From contig NZ_JACHIR010000001.1 of the NCBI RefSeq assembly GCF_014203355.1, forward strand, positions 2,420,038-2,484,037: a stretch of 64,000 bases of DNA. The letters run 5' to 3'. The stretch comes from Kutzneria kofuensis. Its GTDB lineage: Bacteria; Actinomycetota; Actinomycetes; Mycobacteriales; Pseudonocardiaceae. Below the pieces are notes generated by a model. The model was not told the origin of the DNA. It worked only from the letters and a program-made list of their open reading frames with translations, and did no database searches. The translations under genes were made by a program, and so were the position numbers. Shown here in pieces: positions 7,570 through 16,180 of this stretch. The stretch's first letter is position 1; the number at the start of each line of letters is the position of its first letter.

Positions 7570-9005
7570 GGCGCTGGCATCCCGGCCTGCGCACGAGCAT
7601 CGTGCTCACGGTCATCGCGATCACCGTCGCCGCCACCGGCACGATGGCGTACCTGTCGTACCAGTTGCAGCAGCACGAGATCCGGGACCGATTCCGCCAG
7701 GCCGCGCTGGCCGATTTCCAGTCGGACCAGCAGCAGATCCACCAGTGGCTGGTGTACGCCAAGGCCCCGGCCGGCTCCAAAGTGGACGGTGCCGCCGACT
7801 ATCTCAACGGCCGGCTCGCGCTGGACTGGTCCATCGTGAACCTCAATCCCGCCACCGGCCCGCAGTCGCAGCTGACGGGTTCCGGCTACACCGCGGTCGC
7901 CGGAATTCCCGCGGTGCTCCCCCAGGACCAGGTCGAGAAGGCGCTCGACCAGCTCGAACCCGTCGACTTCGAGTACAACGTCCAGGGCAGCCTGCAACTG
8001 GTGTTCGTCGGCCAGACGGAGCCGAACATGCTGCTGGTCGAGTACTACAGCACCAGGATCACCGACGCCGAGCTGAGCAAGGTGCGGCTGCAGCTCAGCG
8101 CCGCCGCCGTATTGGTCATCCTGGTCGGCAGCGGGCTCGGCGTCCTGGCCGCGCGCCGCATCCAGCGCCGGGTCAGGGTCGCCGCCGGCGCCGCCCGCCA
8201 GCTCGGCTCGGGCGACCTGGAGACGCGGCTGCCGGTGCAGGGGCAGGACGAGTTCGCCGACCTCGCCGGCTCGTTCAACTCGATGGCGCAGCGGCTCGGC
8301 GAGTCCATCGACGAGCTGCGCCGCAAGGACGAGCAGCAACGCCGGTTCGTCGCCGACGTCGCCCACGACCTGCGGACCCCGATGGCGGTGCTGATCGCCG
8401 CCAGCGACGGCCTCGACGGCCCGGACCGGGACCGCTCGGCCGAGCTGATCGGCGCCCAGACGCGCCGGCTGAGCGCGCTCGTCGAGGACCTGCTGGAGAT
8501 GTCCCGGTTCGACGCCGGCGCCGCCGAGTTCCGGCCGGAACACGTTGACCTGCAAGAGCTCTGCGTGGACGTGGTGGAGATGGTGGCCGCCGACATCTCG
8601 GTCACCCTGCACGGCAACGGCATCGTGGTCGGCGACCCGCGCCGCCTGCACACCATCGTCCGCAACCTGGTCAGCAACGCCCTGCACCACGGCGCGCCGC
8701 CGGTGACGATCACCATCGACGGCACCGCCGACTTCGAGGTCCGGGTGGCCGTCCGGGATCACGGCCCGGGGCTGCCGCCGGAGCTGGCGCCAGTGGTGTT
8801 CGACCGGTTCGTCCGGGGCGACCGCTCCCGCCGCAGCGAGGGCAGCGGCCTGGGCCTGGCCATCGCGTACGAGAACGCGGTGCTGCACGGCGGCCGGATC
8901 GACGTCGCCAGCCCCGGCGGCGCGGAGTTCACCCTTGTGGTGCCCCGAATTCCAGGCGGTGGTCCGCGACCCAGCGACGGAAGTCCCGAGCCGGCGCACC
9001 CGTGA
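7566..9005 (+). CDS. Membrane sensor histidine kinase (HAMP-HisKA-HATPase)
   Basis: This 479-residue kinase has TM1 near residues 10-32, an extracytoplasmic sensor of about 145 residues, and TM2 around 178-198. A HAMP linker (ARRIQRRVRVAAGAARQL...) follows, then the H-box FVADVAHDLRTP with His267, an N-box (LVSNALHHG) and G-boxes (DHGPGLPP, GSGLGLAIAYENAVLHGG). The sensor domain has no cysteines or recognised fold. The start GTG overlaps the regulator stop. The last 77 nt overlap the convergent NmrA gene, so the Pro-rich C terminus (PGGGPRPSDGSPEPAHP) is encoded antisense to that protein's end. The signal is unknown; the VanY neighbour suggests an envelope cue. Confidence 0.92.
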   Translation: MRRWHPGLRTSIVLTVIAITVAATGTMAYLSYQLQQHEIRDRFRQAALADFQSDQQQIHQWLVYAKAPAGSKVDGAADYLNGRLALDWSIVNLNPATGPQSQLTGSGYTAVAGIPAVLPQDQVEKALDQLEPVDFEYNVQGSLQLVFVGQTEPNMLLVEYYSTRITDAELSKVRLQLSAAAVLVILVGSGLGVLAARRIQRRVRVAAGAARQLGSGDLETRLPVQGQDEFADLAGSFNSMAQRLGESIDELRRKDEQQRRFVADVAHDLRTPMAVLIAASDGLDGPDRDRSAELIGAQTRRLSALVEDLLEMSRFDAGAAEFRPEHVDLQELCVDVVEMVAADISVTLHGNGIVVGDPRRLHTIVRNLVSNALHHGAPPVTITIDGTADFEVRVAVRDHGPGLPPELAPVVFDRFVRGDRSRRSEGSGLGLAIAYENAVLHGGRIDVASPGGAEFTLVVPRIPGGGPRPSDGSPEPAHP

Positions 9006-9750
9006 CGGCCTCCACGGTGTCGGTGACGAGCGACGGCCGGCCGACGCAGTGGAGGTCGGTGTCCAGCAACGTCTCCATCACGTCGGCCGGAATGAACGCC
9101 GGCCGGGTTTCCAACGCCCGTTCCCGGCTGATCTCGACGACGGAGATCGGCCGACCCAGCGCCGAAGCCAAGATGGCCACCTGCTGCCGGTAGCTCAGCG
9201 ACTCCGGCCCCGTCAGCGTCAGCGCCTCGCCGAGGTGGCTGCCGGACTCCAGCACGGCCTGGGCGACCGCGGCGATGTCGTCCTCGTGGATCGGCGAGTA
9301 TTCGGCATCCGGATAGGCGGACTCCACAGTGGACGCTGTTCGGATGGATTCGACCCACCGCAACGTGTTCGTGGCGAACGCGCCGGGCCGCAGCACGGTG
9401 ACGGGCAGCCCGGACTCCAGCAGCGCGTCCTCCACGGCCTTGTGCCGCGCCGCGATCGAGTTGGTGGCGGGATCCAGTTCCCCGACCGACAACGACGACA
9501 CCTGCACGACGTGCCGAACGCCTTGGGCCGCCTTGAGAAACGCGTCGATGCCGGTGGGCTGTGTGTACAGCAGGACCCGGTCGACGCCGTCGAGAGCCTC
9601 CTCCAGGCCCTCCCCGGTCCGAAGATCAACCCGCACCTCCCCCGGCTCCGGACGGCTACTGGCCACCCTAACCGGGGTTCCGGCGCTGGTCAGGCGGGTG
9701 ATGAGGCTACGCGCGATGCGGCCGCGCGCCCCCGTGACGAGGACGGTCAT
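8929..9750 (-). CDS. NmrA-like NAD(P)-binding oxidoreductase
   Basis: This 273-residue atypical SDR begins MTVLVTGARGRIARSLI, with the Rossmann GxxGxxG at the N terminus. It has the short NmrA/YtfG-like body: ALDGVDRVLLYTQP, VRHVVQVSSLSV, VTVLRPGAFATNTLRW and YSPIHEDDIAAVA. Such proteins sense NADPH or reduce quinones. The gene diverges from a MarR regulator over a 73-bp spacer containing a perfect 20-bp palindrome, so it is very probably repressed by that MarR protein. Its 3' end overlaps the kinase gene by 77 nt on the opposite strand. Confidence 0.88.
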   Translation of the reverse strand: MTVLVTGARGRIARSLITRLTSAGTPVRVASSRPEPGEVRVDLRTGEGLEEALDGVDRVLLYTQPTGIDAFLKAAQGVRHVVQVSSLSVGELDPATNSIAARHKAVEDALLESGLPVTVLRPGAFATNTLRWVESIRTASTVESAYPDAEYSPIHEDDIAAVAQAVLESGSHLGEALTLTGPESLSYRQQVAILASALGRPISVVEISRERALETRPAFIPADVMETLLDTDLHCVGRPSLVTDTVEAVTGAPARDFRRWVADHRLEFGAPQG

Positions 9751-9787
9751 GGCGATGCTCCCCCTACGATGAGCCGTCGAGACGCAT

Positions 9788-9807
9788 TAGCTTTGCATGC
9801 AAAGCTA
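9788..9807. promoter_or_regulatory. Perfect 20-bp palindromic operator for the MarR regulator
   Basis: TAGCTTTGCATGCAAAGCTA is a perfect 20-bp palindrome in the divergent spacer, 16 bp before the MarR start and 37 bp before the NmrA start. Its position and AT-rich arms fit a MarR dimer site controlling both genes. Confidence 0.75.
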
Positions 9808-9823
9808 GTTTGGAGTCAAAGGT

Positions 9824-10270
9824 ATGTCAACGGTGGACGACAGCGTGCGCGAGCTGCTGCTGCTCATGCCGCGGTTGGTCGGCCGGGCCAAGAGGCTGCC
9901 CGTCCCCGCCGAGCTGCGTGGGTTCTCGCTGGCGCCGCGGCACATCGCGCTGATGGCCTACCTGCTGTGCGACGGCCCGCTCACGGTCAACGAGCTGGCC
10001 GGCCGGCTGGAGATCGCGCCCACCACCGCCAGCCTGATGGTCGGCGACCTGAGCCGACAGGGCGTCCTCGAGCGCGCCGAGGACCCGGCCGACCGCCGCC
10101 GCACCATCGTCACCATCGCCGAGAATCACCGGCCGGCCATCGAGGCCTGGTTGGCGGGCAGCGCGAACGCGTGGCGAAAGGCGCTCGCGCCGCTCACGTC
10201 CGAGCAGCGGGAACTGTTCATCGGCACGCTGCGCGCCTACGAGCAGGCGGTCGCCGAGCAGGCCCCTTGA
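9824..10270 (+). CDS. MarR family transcriptional regulator
   Basis: This 148-residue winged-helix protein of the MarR type has the HTH segment LTVNELAGRLEIAPTTASLMVGDLSRQGVLER and the wing DPADRRRTIVTI carrying the conserved DxRR. It is flanked by dimerisation helices at both ends. It probably represses itself and the divergent NmrA-type oxidoreductase through the 20-bp palindrome at 9788-9807. MarR proteins of this arrangement often respond to phenolic or oxidising compounds, but the ligand cannot be read from the sequence. Confidence 0.92.
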   Translation: MSTVDDSVRELLLLMPRLVGRAKRLPVPAELRGFSLAPRHIALMAYLLCDGPLTVNELAGRLEIAPTTASLMVGDLSRQGVLERAEDPADRRRTIVTIAENHRPAIEAWLAGSANAWRKALAPLTSEQRELFIGTLRAYEQAVAEQAP

Positions 10271-10420
10271 CCTGCGGTTTCACCCACCCGAAAACGACTC
10301 GGAAAAGCCTTGCGGAATTCGTGATTCACATACGTGGAGCTACCCGATCCGCCCATTGCCGCCGCGTCAAAGCCGCCTCGATACTGCGAGAACCCCGCCC
10401 TGCGTTTCGGAGGTTCTCCC

Positions 10421-11881
10421 GTGTTCCGGACAAGACTGCTGGCGCCGCTGGCGTCGGTCGGCATAGTGACCGGGCTGCTCGTCGTGGCCCATCCCGCCGA
10501 CGCGACGGCGCCGCTGGCCACCGCTGCACTGCTCACCGCGCAGTTCAGCCAGACAAGCACGTGGAACAACGGCTACAACGGCAGCTACACCGTCGCCAAC
10601 GGCGGCACAGCCCCCAGTAGCACCTGGGTCGTCGAGTTCGACCTGCCCAGCGGCACCACGGTGACGAAGGCGTGGAACGCCACGCTCACCCACACCGGCC
10701 AGCACTACAAGCTGGCCAACGTCGGCTACAACGGCGTGGTCGAACCCGGCGCCAGCACGAGCTTCGGCTTCGGCGTCAGCGGCCTGGCCACCCCGACCGG
10801 CTGCCTGATCAACGGCGCCGGCTGCGCTGGCGGCCCGACCACCACCACAACCACGACGACGACCACGACAACGACCACCACCACGACGACCACCCCGCCG
10901 CCGAGCGGCCCGACCGTGAACGTCGCAACCGCCGCGGAGCTGATCGCCGCGCTGGGCAGCGCCGAGCCCGGCCAGGTGATCAAGCTGGCGGCCGGGACCT
11001 ACCACGGTTCCTTTGTCACGCAACGGGCCGGCACCGCCGCCGAGCCCATCACCCTGACCGGCCCGGCCGACGCCGTGCTGATCAACGACGGCCCCGCCGG
11101 CGACCCGCCGGACTGCGCCGCGCCGACCGCCGGCTACGACTCGGGCTACGGCCTGTGGCTGTTCAACGCCCCGTACTGGAATCTGAGCGGCTTCACCGTC
11201 ACCGACTCCAAGAAGGGCATCGTCGCCGACAACTCGCCGCACACCGTCATCGACGGTGTGACGGTGAGGCGGATCGACGAGGAGGGCATCCACTTCCGGC
11301 GCTCCTCCGCGGACTCCGTGGTGCGCAACTCCACCGTGACGGACACCGGACTGGTCCAGCCGGGCTACGGCGAGGGTGTCTACATCGGATCGGCGGTCTC
11401 GAACTGGCACTGCTACGGCAACACCGACGGCGTCGACCGCGGCGACCGGGTGCAGGTGCTCGGCAACCATCTGGGTCCGAACGTCGCCGCCGAGCTCATC
11501 GACGTCAAGGAAGGCACCACGGGCGGCGTGATCAGTGGCAACACCTTCGACGGCCGCGGCATCACCGGCGAGAACTCGGCCGATTCCTGGGTGGACGTGA
11601 AGGGCTCCGGATACACCATCGACGGCAACCACGGCACGTTCACCAGCCCTGGCGCCTTCGCCGACGGCTACCAGACGCACAACGTGAGCACCACGCCGTC
11701 GGTGGAGAGCGGCTGCGGAAACGTGTGGCGGAACAACGTTTCCGATCTGGGCGGCGTGGGGCAGTACGCCATCGACGTGACATCGGTGTCGAAGTGCGCG
11801 GGCGCCCCGAACGTCGTCTACGCCTCGAACACCACGACCAATGCCGTGAAGGGCCTCACCAACATCACGGTGACGCCCTAA
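10421..11881 (+). CDS. Secreted CBM2 - Thr linker - right-handed beta-helix protein (putative pectate lyase-like)
   Basis: This is a 486-residue exported protein. A Sec signal peptide (FRTRLLAPLASVGIVTGLLVV...ADA) is followed by a carbohydrate-binding module of family 2 (WNNGYNGSYTVANGG, TWVVEFDLPSG, aromatic residues on the flat face). Then come a linker of about 22 threonines, PPPSGP, and a beta-helix domain of about 310 residues (VATAAELIAALGSAEPGQVIKLAAGTY, GFTVTDSKKGIVADNSPHTVIDGVTV). The latter resembles pectate lyase/DUF1565-type folds that act on or bind plant polysaccharides. GTG at 10421 is chosen because of GGAGG 7 nt upstream and the signal peptide position. The catalytic residues are uncertain, so lyase activity is inferred. 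Its stop overlaps the convergent MFS gene by 4 nt. Confidence 0.8.
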   Translation: MFRTRLLAPLASVGIVTGLLVVAHPADATAPLATAALLTAQFSQTSTWNNGYNGSYTVANGGTAPSSTWVVEFDLPSGTTVTKAWNATLTHTGQHYKLANVGYNGVVEPGASTSFGFGVSGLATPTGCLINGAGCAGGPTTTTTTTTTTTTTTTTTTTPPPSGPTVNVATAAELIAALGSAEPGQVIKLAAGTYHGSFVTQRAGTAAEPITLTGPADAVLINDGPAGDPPDCAAPTAGYDSGYGLWLFNAPYWNLSGFTVTDSKKGIVADNSPHTVIDGVTVRRIDEEGIHFRRSSADSVVRNSTVTDTGLVQPGYGEGVYIGSAVSNWHCYGNTDGVDRGDRVQVLGNHLGPNVAAELIDVKEGTTGGVISGNTFDGRGITGENSADSWVDVKGSGYTIDGNHGTFTSPGAFADGYQTHNVSTTPSVESGCGNVWRNNVSDLGGVGQYAIDVTSVSKCAGAPNVVYASNTTTNAVKGLTNITVTP

Positions 11882-13314
11882 TCGCCCGCGGCCGGCCGAA
11901 CCGCCGCCCGGCCGGCCCCCGCCCGCCGCCGCAGTTCGTACACGGCGATGACTATTGCCACGAGCATGAATCCGATGGCGCACCACAACGTCATGGACAC
12001 CGCGGCCGGAAAGCCCGCGCCGGTGGCCGAGTAGAAGACGGTCGCCAGCACCGCGGTGCCGATCGCGGTGCCGATCCGCTGACCGGTCTGCAACGCGCCG
12101 CCGGCCACCCCGGCGATGCGGTTCGGCACGCATTCCAGCGTCAACGTCGTGTTGGGCGAGATGACGGCGCCGCCACCGATTCCGGCCACCAGCAATGGCA
12201 GCGCGATCGCGCCGCCAATCATGTCTTGCGGCGCCAGTAGCACGACCACCGCGACCGCCGCCAGTCCAATCGTGATGAGACCCAGTCCGGCCACGGTCAC
12301 CTTGCGACCCAGCCGGGAAACCAGCCGGCCGGCGACCGCCGCCATGATCGAGGAACCGAGCGCGAACGGCGTGACGGTGAGTCCGGACTGCAACGGCGTG
12401 TAGTGCAAACCCTTCTGCAGGAACAGCGACATCACCAGGAAAATGCCGGCGAACCCGCAGAAGTACACCGATCCCAGCAGCAAACCCGACGAGTAGCCGG
12501 AAACCTCGGTGAACAGCCGCAGGTCGAGCAGCGGCTTCCCGCCGCGCGCGGCCACCCGCCGCTCCCAACGCACGAACAGCACGGCGAAAACGGGCGTGAG
12601 CGCCGCCAATAGCCACAACCAGCCGGCGCCGCCGCTCTCGGTCTCCACGATCGGCAGCAACACGTCGAGCACGGTGACACCGAGCAGGAACGCTCCGACG
12701 TGGTCGATCTCGTCACGCAATGCGGGGCGGCCGCGATCGGCGCGCGGCAGCCAGCGCAGGGCCAACACGAACGCGAGCACGCCCACGGGCACGTTGACGT
12801 AGAACACCCAGCGCCAGCCCTGTTCGTCGCCGAACGCGGCCAGGATCAGGCCGCCGAGCACCGGTCCGGTGGCCGTGGAAATGCCGATCGTCGCGCCGAG
12901 CAGGCCGAACGCCTTGCCGCGTTCGGCGCCGCGGAACAGATCCTGGATCAGGCCCGAGTTCTGCGGCGTGAGCAGACCGGCGGCCAGTCCCTGCAGCAGT
13001 CGGGCGCCGATCAGGAACACCTCGTTCGGCGCCGCCCCGGCCAGCGCGCTGGTCAGCACAAATGCGGTCAAAGAGACGAGGAACATCACCCGTCGGCCGA
13101 GCACGTCACCCAACCGGCCGCCCGCCACCAGCGACAGGCCGAACGTGAGCGCATATCCGGACACGATCCACTGGACGGATCCCGCCGAGGCGTGCAGACC
13201 GTTCTGCACGGACGGCAGCGCCACGTTCACGATGCTCACGTCGAGCAGGCTCATGAAGCCGGCGGCGAGGCTGACCGCCAGCGCTTTCCACCGGTGGGGA
13301 TCGGGTTGACTCAC
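11878..13314 (-). CDS. MFS drug efflux transporter (DHA2-like)
   Basis: This 478-residue multi-pass protein has about 14 hydrophobic segments. The first helix contains LLDVSIVNVALPSVQ, the classic DHA2 TM1 signature. Motif A follows TM2 (GGRLGDVLGRR), and TM5 carries the antiporter-type GISTATGPVLGGLI. The family exports antibiotics and other hydrophobic compounds using the proton gradient. The GTG start at 13314 (MSQPDPHRW) is chosen because it precedes the usual short cytoplasmic tail; an upstream extension is basic and implausible. A perfect 7-bp-arm inverted repeat lies about 105 bp upstream. No dedicated regulator is adjacent. Confidence 0.88.
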   Translation of the reverse strand: MSQPDPHRWKALAVSLAAGFMSLLDVSIVNVALPSVQNGLHASAGSVQWIVSGYALTFGLSLVAGGRLGDVLGRRVMFLVSLTAFVLTSALAGAAPNEVFLIGARLLQGLAAGLLTPQNSGLIQDLFRGAERGKAFGLLGATIGISTATGPVLGGLILAAFGDEQGWRWVFYVNVPVGVLAFVLALRWLPRADRGRPALRDEIDHVGAFLLGVTVLDVLLPIVETESGGAGWLWLLAALTPVFAVLFVRWERRVAARGGKPLLDLRLFTEVSGYSSGLLLGSVYFCGFAGIFLVMSLFLQKGLHYTPLQSGLTVTPFALGSSIMAAVAGRLVSRLGRKVTVAGLGLITIGLAAVAVVVLLAPQDMIGGAIALPLLVAGIGGGAVISPNTTLTLECVPNRIAGVAGGALQTGQRIGTAIGTAVLATVFYSATGAGFPAAVSMTLWCAIGFMLVAIVIAVYELRRRAGAGRAAVRPAAGD

Positions 13315-13670
13315 CCCTCCATCCTGCGCCCGGCAAGGCGGTCGCGCGCAGCGGGCGAGCAATCCGCGACAGTGGGTGAATCCGGACCTAACGCCACCTG
13401 ATCCGGTGAAGAATCGGTGACGACAACTGTCGTCGCTGGTCTGTTCGGCGTACTACGGTCCATCACTGGCGGACCGACCTCTTGGCAACTCCTGCCCGAT
13501 CGGCCGGTCGGGCGTGACCCACCCCACCCGGTTAGCCGGTCAATTTGGTTTCGAGTCGGTGAGTCATTTTGTGCGGAGTATCGACTAGACTGGCCGCAGT
13601 CGCGTCGACGGGGCACGCCTCTTTGACAGCGAGTATTACGCCACGTTCCGACCCAGACGGAGAAACGTCC
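13315..13670. other. Gene-free divergent region between MFS pump and lsr2
   Basis: These 356 bp hold the promoters of both neighbours. I see one clear inverted repeat (13419-13434). The part nearest lsr2 (about 13540-13600) is AT-richer, with a TAGACT hexamer that could serve as a -10 box. I found no small ORF with a convincing ribosome site. Confidence 0.5.
13419..13434. promoter_or_regulatory. Inverted repeat GACGACA-AC-TGTCGTC
   Basis: Perfect 7-bp arms flank a 2-nt centre in the divergent MFS/lsr2 spacer. It is more likely an operator of the MFS gene (105 bp upstream of its start) than of lsr2. No cognate regulator is encoded next to it. Confidence 0.4.
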
Positions 13671-14012
13671 ATGGCACAGAAGACCATCGTCCAGCTGATC
13701 GACGACCTCGATGGCGGTGAGGCCAACGAGAGCGTGTCCTTCGGTCTCGACGGTGTCGAGTACACCATCGACCTGTCCGAGGACAACGCGAAGAAGCTCC
13801 GCGAAGGCCTGTCGGCGTTCGTCGAGAAGGCGCAGCGTGTCGGTGGCCGCAAGCAGCGGGGTGGCGCCACCACCGCGGTGAAGGCCGGCGGCGACCGCGC
13901 GCAGAACCAGGCGATTCGCGAGTGGGCCCGCAGCCAGGGGGAGAAGATCTCCGACCGCGGCCGCATCCCGGCCGAGCTGGTGGCCAAGTTCCAGGCCGCT
14001 CACGGCAGCTGA
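13671..14012 (+). CDS. lsr2: Lsr2 nucleoid-associated xenogeneic silencer
   Basis: This is a 113-residue Lsr2 protein, the actinobacterial functional analogue of H-NS. The N-terminal oligomerisation domain (MAQKTIVQLIDDLDGGEA, VEYTIDLSEDNAKKLREGL) is followed by a flexible basic linker (GGRKQRGG). The C-terminal DNA-binding domain has IREWARSQGEKISDRGRIPAELVAKFQAAH, where RGR is the AT-hook-like minor-groove contact. It bridges and silences AT-rich or foreign DNA. Actinomycetes of this group often carry paralogues, so this need not be the only copy. A strong hairpin follows directly after the stop. Confidence 0.97.
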   Translation: MAQKTIVQLIDDLDGGEANESVSFGLDGVEYTIDLSEDNAKKLREGLSAFVEKAQRVGGRKQRGGATTAVKAGGDRAQNQAIREWARSQGEKISDRGRIPAELVAKFQAAHGS

Positions 14013-14030
14013 CGAAGTAGGTAAGGCCTT

Positions 14031-14061
14031 CGATGGCGCCCGCCGAAAGCGGGCGCCATCG
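14031..14061. terminator. Hairpin terminator of lsr2
   Basis: Perfect 13-bp arms (14031-14043 and 14049-14061) enclose the loop CGAAA, 18 nt after the lsr2 stop. This is a very stable intrinsic-type hairpin without a U tract. Confidence 0.85.
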
Positions 14062-14269
14062 GCATGTTCGCGATCGAAGGACCTCGGCTTTTCAATTGGT
14101 CTTTCGGCAGCGCAGGACGGTGCCGCCGGAGTTGATCACGTCACGCGTCGCCGGCTCCTTCGGTGCGGGGTGCGAAGGTGTGGGGTACGAAGAGGTGGAG
14201 CCGATCACCCGACCGACTCACCGGCCGGCGCGATGTGACGCGCCCCACACCTATGCGGAGGAGTGCGGA

Positions 14270-16006
14270 ATGGCGCAGACCGTCGCCGACCAGCTCATCG
14301 AGGTGCTCCGGCAGGCCGGCGTACGCCGGGTGTACGGCCTGGTGGGTGACAGCCTGAACCCGATCGCCGACGCGATCCGCCGCACGCCGGACGTCGAATG
14401 GGTGCACGTCCACAACGAGGAAGCGGCGGCGCTGGCCGCAGCGGCGGATGCGCAGCTCACCGGGCGGCTCGCGGTGTGCGCCGGCAGCTGCGGACCCGGC
14501 AACACGCACCTGGTCCAGGGCCTGTACGACGCGCACCGCAGCGGCGCCCCGGTGCTGGCGATCGCGTCCCACATCCCGTCCACGCAGATCGGCACCAACT
14601 ACTTCCAGGAGACGCACCCGCAGCACCTGTTCCTGGAGTGCAGCGACTACTGCGAGCTGGTGTCCCGGCCCGAGCAGATGCCCCGGATGCAGCGGATCGC
14701 CATGCAGACGGCGCTGGCCAAGCAGGGCGTCGCGGTGCTGGTGCTCCCCGGCGACCTGACCGCGGAGCCGGCCGCGCATCCCACCGGCGCCAGCCATCTC
14801 GTCGAGACGCGGGCGGTCGCCGTGCCGGCCGAGGACGCGGTCCACCAGCTGGCCGCCAAGATCAACCAGGCGCGGACGGTGAGCCTGTTCGTCGGGGCCG
14901 GCGTCCGCGACGCCCGCGCCGAGGTGCTGGAGCTCGCCGCCAAGGTGCATTCGCCGATCGGCCACTCGCTCGGCGGCAAGGAGTGGATCCAGTACGACAA
15001 CCCGTACGACGTGGGCATGAGCGGGCTGCTCGGCTACGGCGCCTGCTACGAGGCGACGCACGAGGCCGACCTGCTGATCCTGCTCGGCACCGACTTCCCG
15101 TACGACACGTTCCTGCCGCAGGCGCACACCGTGCAGGTCGACCACGACGCCGCCCGGCTCGGCCGGCGGACCCGGCTGGACCTGGGCGTCGAGGGCGACG
15201 TCGGGGCGACGCTGCGGGCCGTGCTGCCGCTGGTGCGGCAGAAGACCGACCGCTCGTTCCTGGACCGGATGTTGCGCAAGCACGCCGACGCCCTGGAGAA
15301 GGTTGTCGCCGCGTACACGGCGAGGGTCGAGAAGATGCGGCCGGTGCATCCCGAGTACGTGGCGGCGGTGCTGGACGAGCTGGTCGCCGACGACGCCGTG
15401 ATCACCGTGGACACCGGCATGTGCAACGTGTGGGCGGCGCGGTACCTCACGCCCAACGGCCGGCGGCGGATCATCGGCTCGTTCCGGCACGGCACCATGG
15501 CCAACGCCCTGCCGCACGCCATTGGCGCCGCGCACGCGCAGCCGGGGCGGCAGGTGGTGTCGATGTCCGGCGACGGCGGGCTGACGATGCTGCTCGGCGA
15601 GCTGCGCACGGTCAAGGAACGCGACGTGCCGGTGAAGATCATCGCCTTCAACAACGGGTCGCTGGGCATGATCCGGCTGGAGATGATGGTCGCCGGCTAT
15701 CCGTCGTTCGAGACCGACCACGGCGTCGCCGACCTGGCCGGCATCGCCCGGGCCTGCGGCGTTCCGGCCGAGGTGGTGGAGGATCCGGCCGATCTCCGCG
15801 GCACCCTGGAGACGGCGCTGGCCGCTCGGGGCCCGTTCCTGGTCGACGTCCGCACGGATCCCAACGCGCTGTCCATCCCGCCGCACATCACCGCCGCGCA
15901 GGTGCGGGGCTTCGCGCTGGCGGCGACACGGACCGTGCTGGACGGCGGCGTCGGCAAGATGATCGAGCTGGCCCGAAGCAACCTGCGCTCGATCCCGCGG
16001 CCCTAG
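14270..16006 (+). CDS. poxB: Pyruvate oxidase / pyruvate dehydrogenase (quinone), PoxB-like ThDP enzyme
   Basis: This 578-residue ThDP-dependent enzyme matches the length of PoxB. The N-terminal PYR domain has GLVGDSLNPIADAIRR and HVHNEEAAALAAAADA with the cofactor-activating Glu. AGSCGPGNTHLVQGLYDAHRS is a PoxB hallmark. A central FAD/TH3 domain follows, then the PP domain with the ThDP motif GDGGLTMLLGEL...NNGSLGMI. PoxB converts pyruvate to acetate and CO2, passing electrons to the quinone pool at the membrane. ATG at 14270 follows GGAGGAG and starts the PYR domain. An acetolactate-synthase-like role is the alternative, but the motifs favour PoxB. Confidence 0.88.
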   Translation: MAQTVADQLIEVLRQAGVRRVYGLVGDSLNPIADAIRRTPDVEWVHVHNEEAAALAAAADAQLTGRLAVCAGSCGPGNTHLVQGLYDAHRSGAPVLAIASHIPSTQIGTNYFQETHPQHLFLECSDYCELVSRPEQMPRMQRIAMQTALAKQGVAVLVLPGDLTAEPAAHPTGASHLVETRAVAVPAEDAVHQLAAKINQARTVSLFVGAGVRDARAEVLELAAKVHSPIGHSLGGKEWIQYDNPYDVGMSGLLGYGACYEATHEADLLILLGTDFPYDTFLPQAHTVQVDHDAARLGRRTRLDLGVEGDVGATLRAVLPLVRQKTDRSFLDRMLRKHADALEKVVAAYTARVEKMRPVHPEYVAAVLDELVADDAVITVDTGMCNVWAARYLTPNGRRRIIGSFRHGTMANALPHAIGAAHAQPGRQVVSMSGDGGLTMLLGELRTVKERDVPVKIIAFNNGSLGMIRLEMMVAGYPSFETDHGVADLAGIARACGVPAEVVEDPADLRGTLETALAARGPFLVDVRTDPNALSIPPHITAAQVRGFALAATRTVLDGGVGKMIELARSNLRSIPRP

Positions 16007-16023
16007 CCCGCGAAGCAAGGGGG

Positions 16024-16058
16024 CCGGACCCGCCGCTCCCCTCGACCAGCGGGTCCGG
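16024..16058. terminator. Hairpin after poxB
   Basis: Perfect 10-bp arms CCGGACCCGC/GCGGGTCCGG have a 15-nt loop, 17 nt past the poxB stop. Confidence 0.7.
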
Positions 16059-16180
16059 AGACCCCGAATTCCCCGATACGTCAACTATGCGGAGCGAAAG
16101 GTCACGGTGAACAGGGGTTGGCCGTTGCCAACCCAGGAAACACCCCGGTCTCCGCCCGAAAGGGCTCGCATAATCGGGCC

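Noticed and set aside
10840-10905. ACC/ACG repeat tract as a microsatellite or mobile element end
   Set aside because: It is in frame and encodes the Thr linker of a secreted protein; the same kind of tract occurs in the linker at about 47910-48025.
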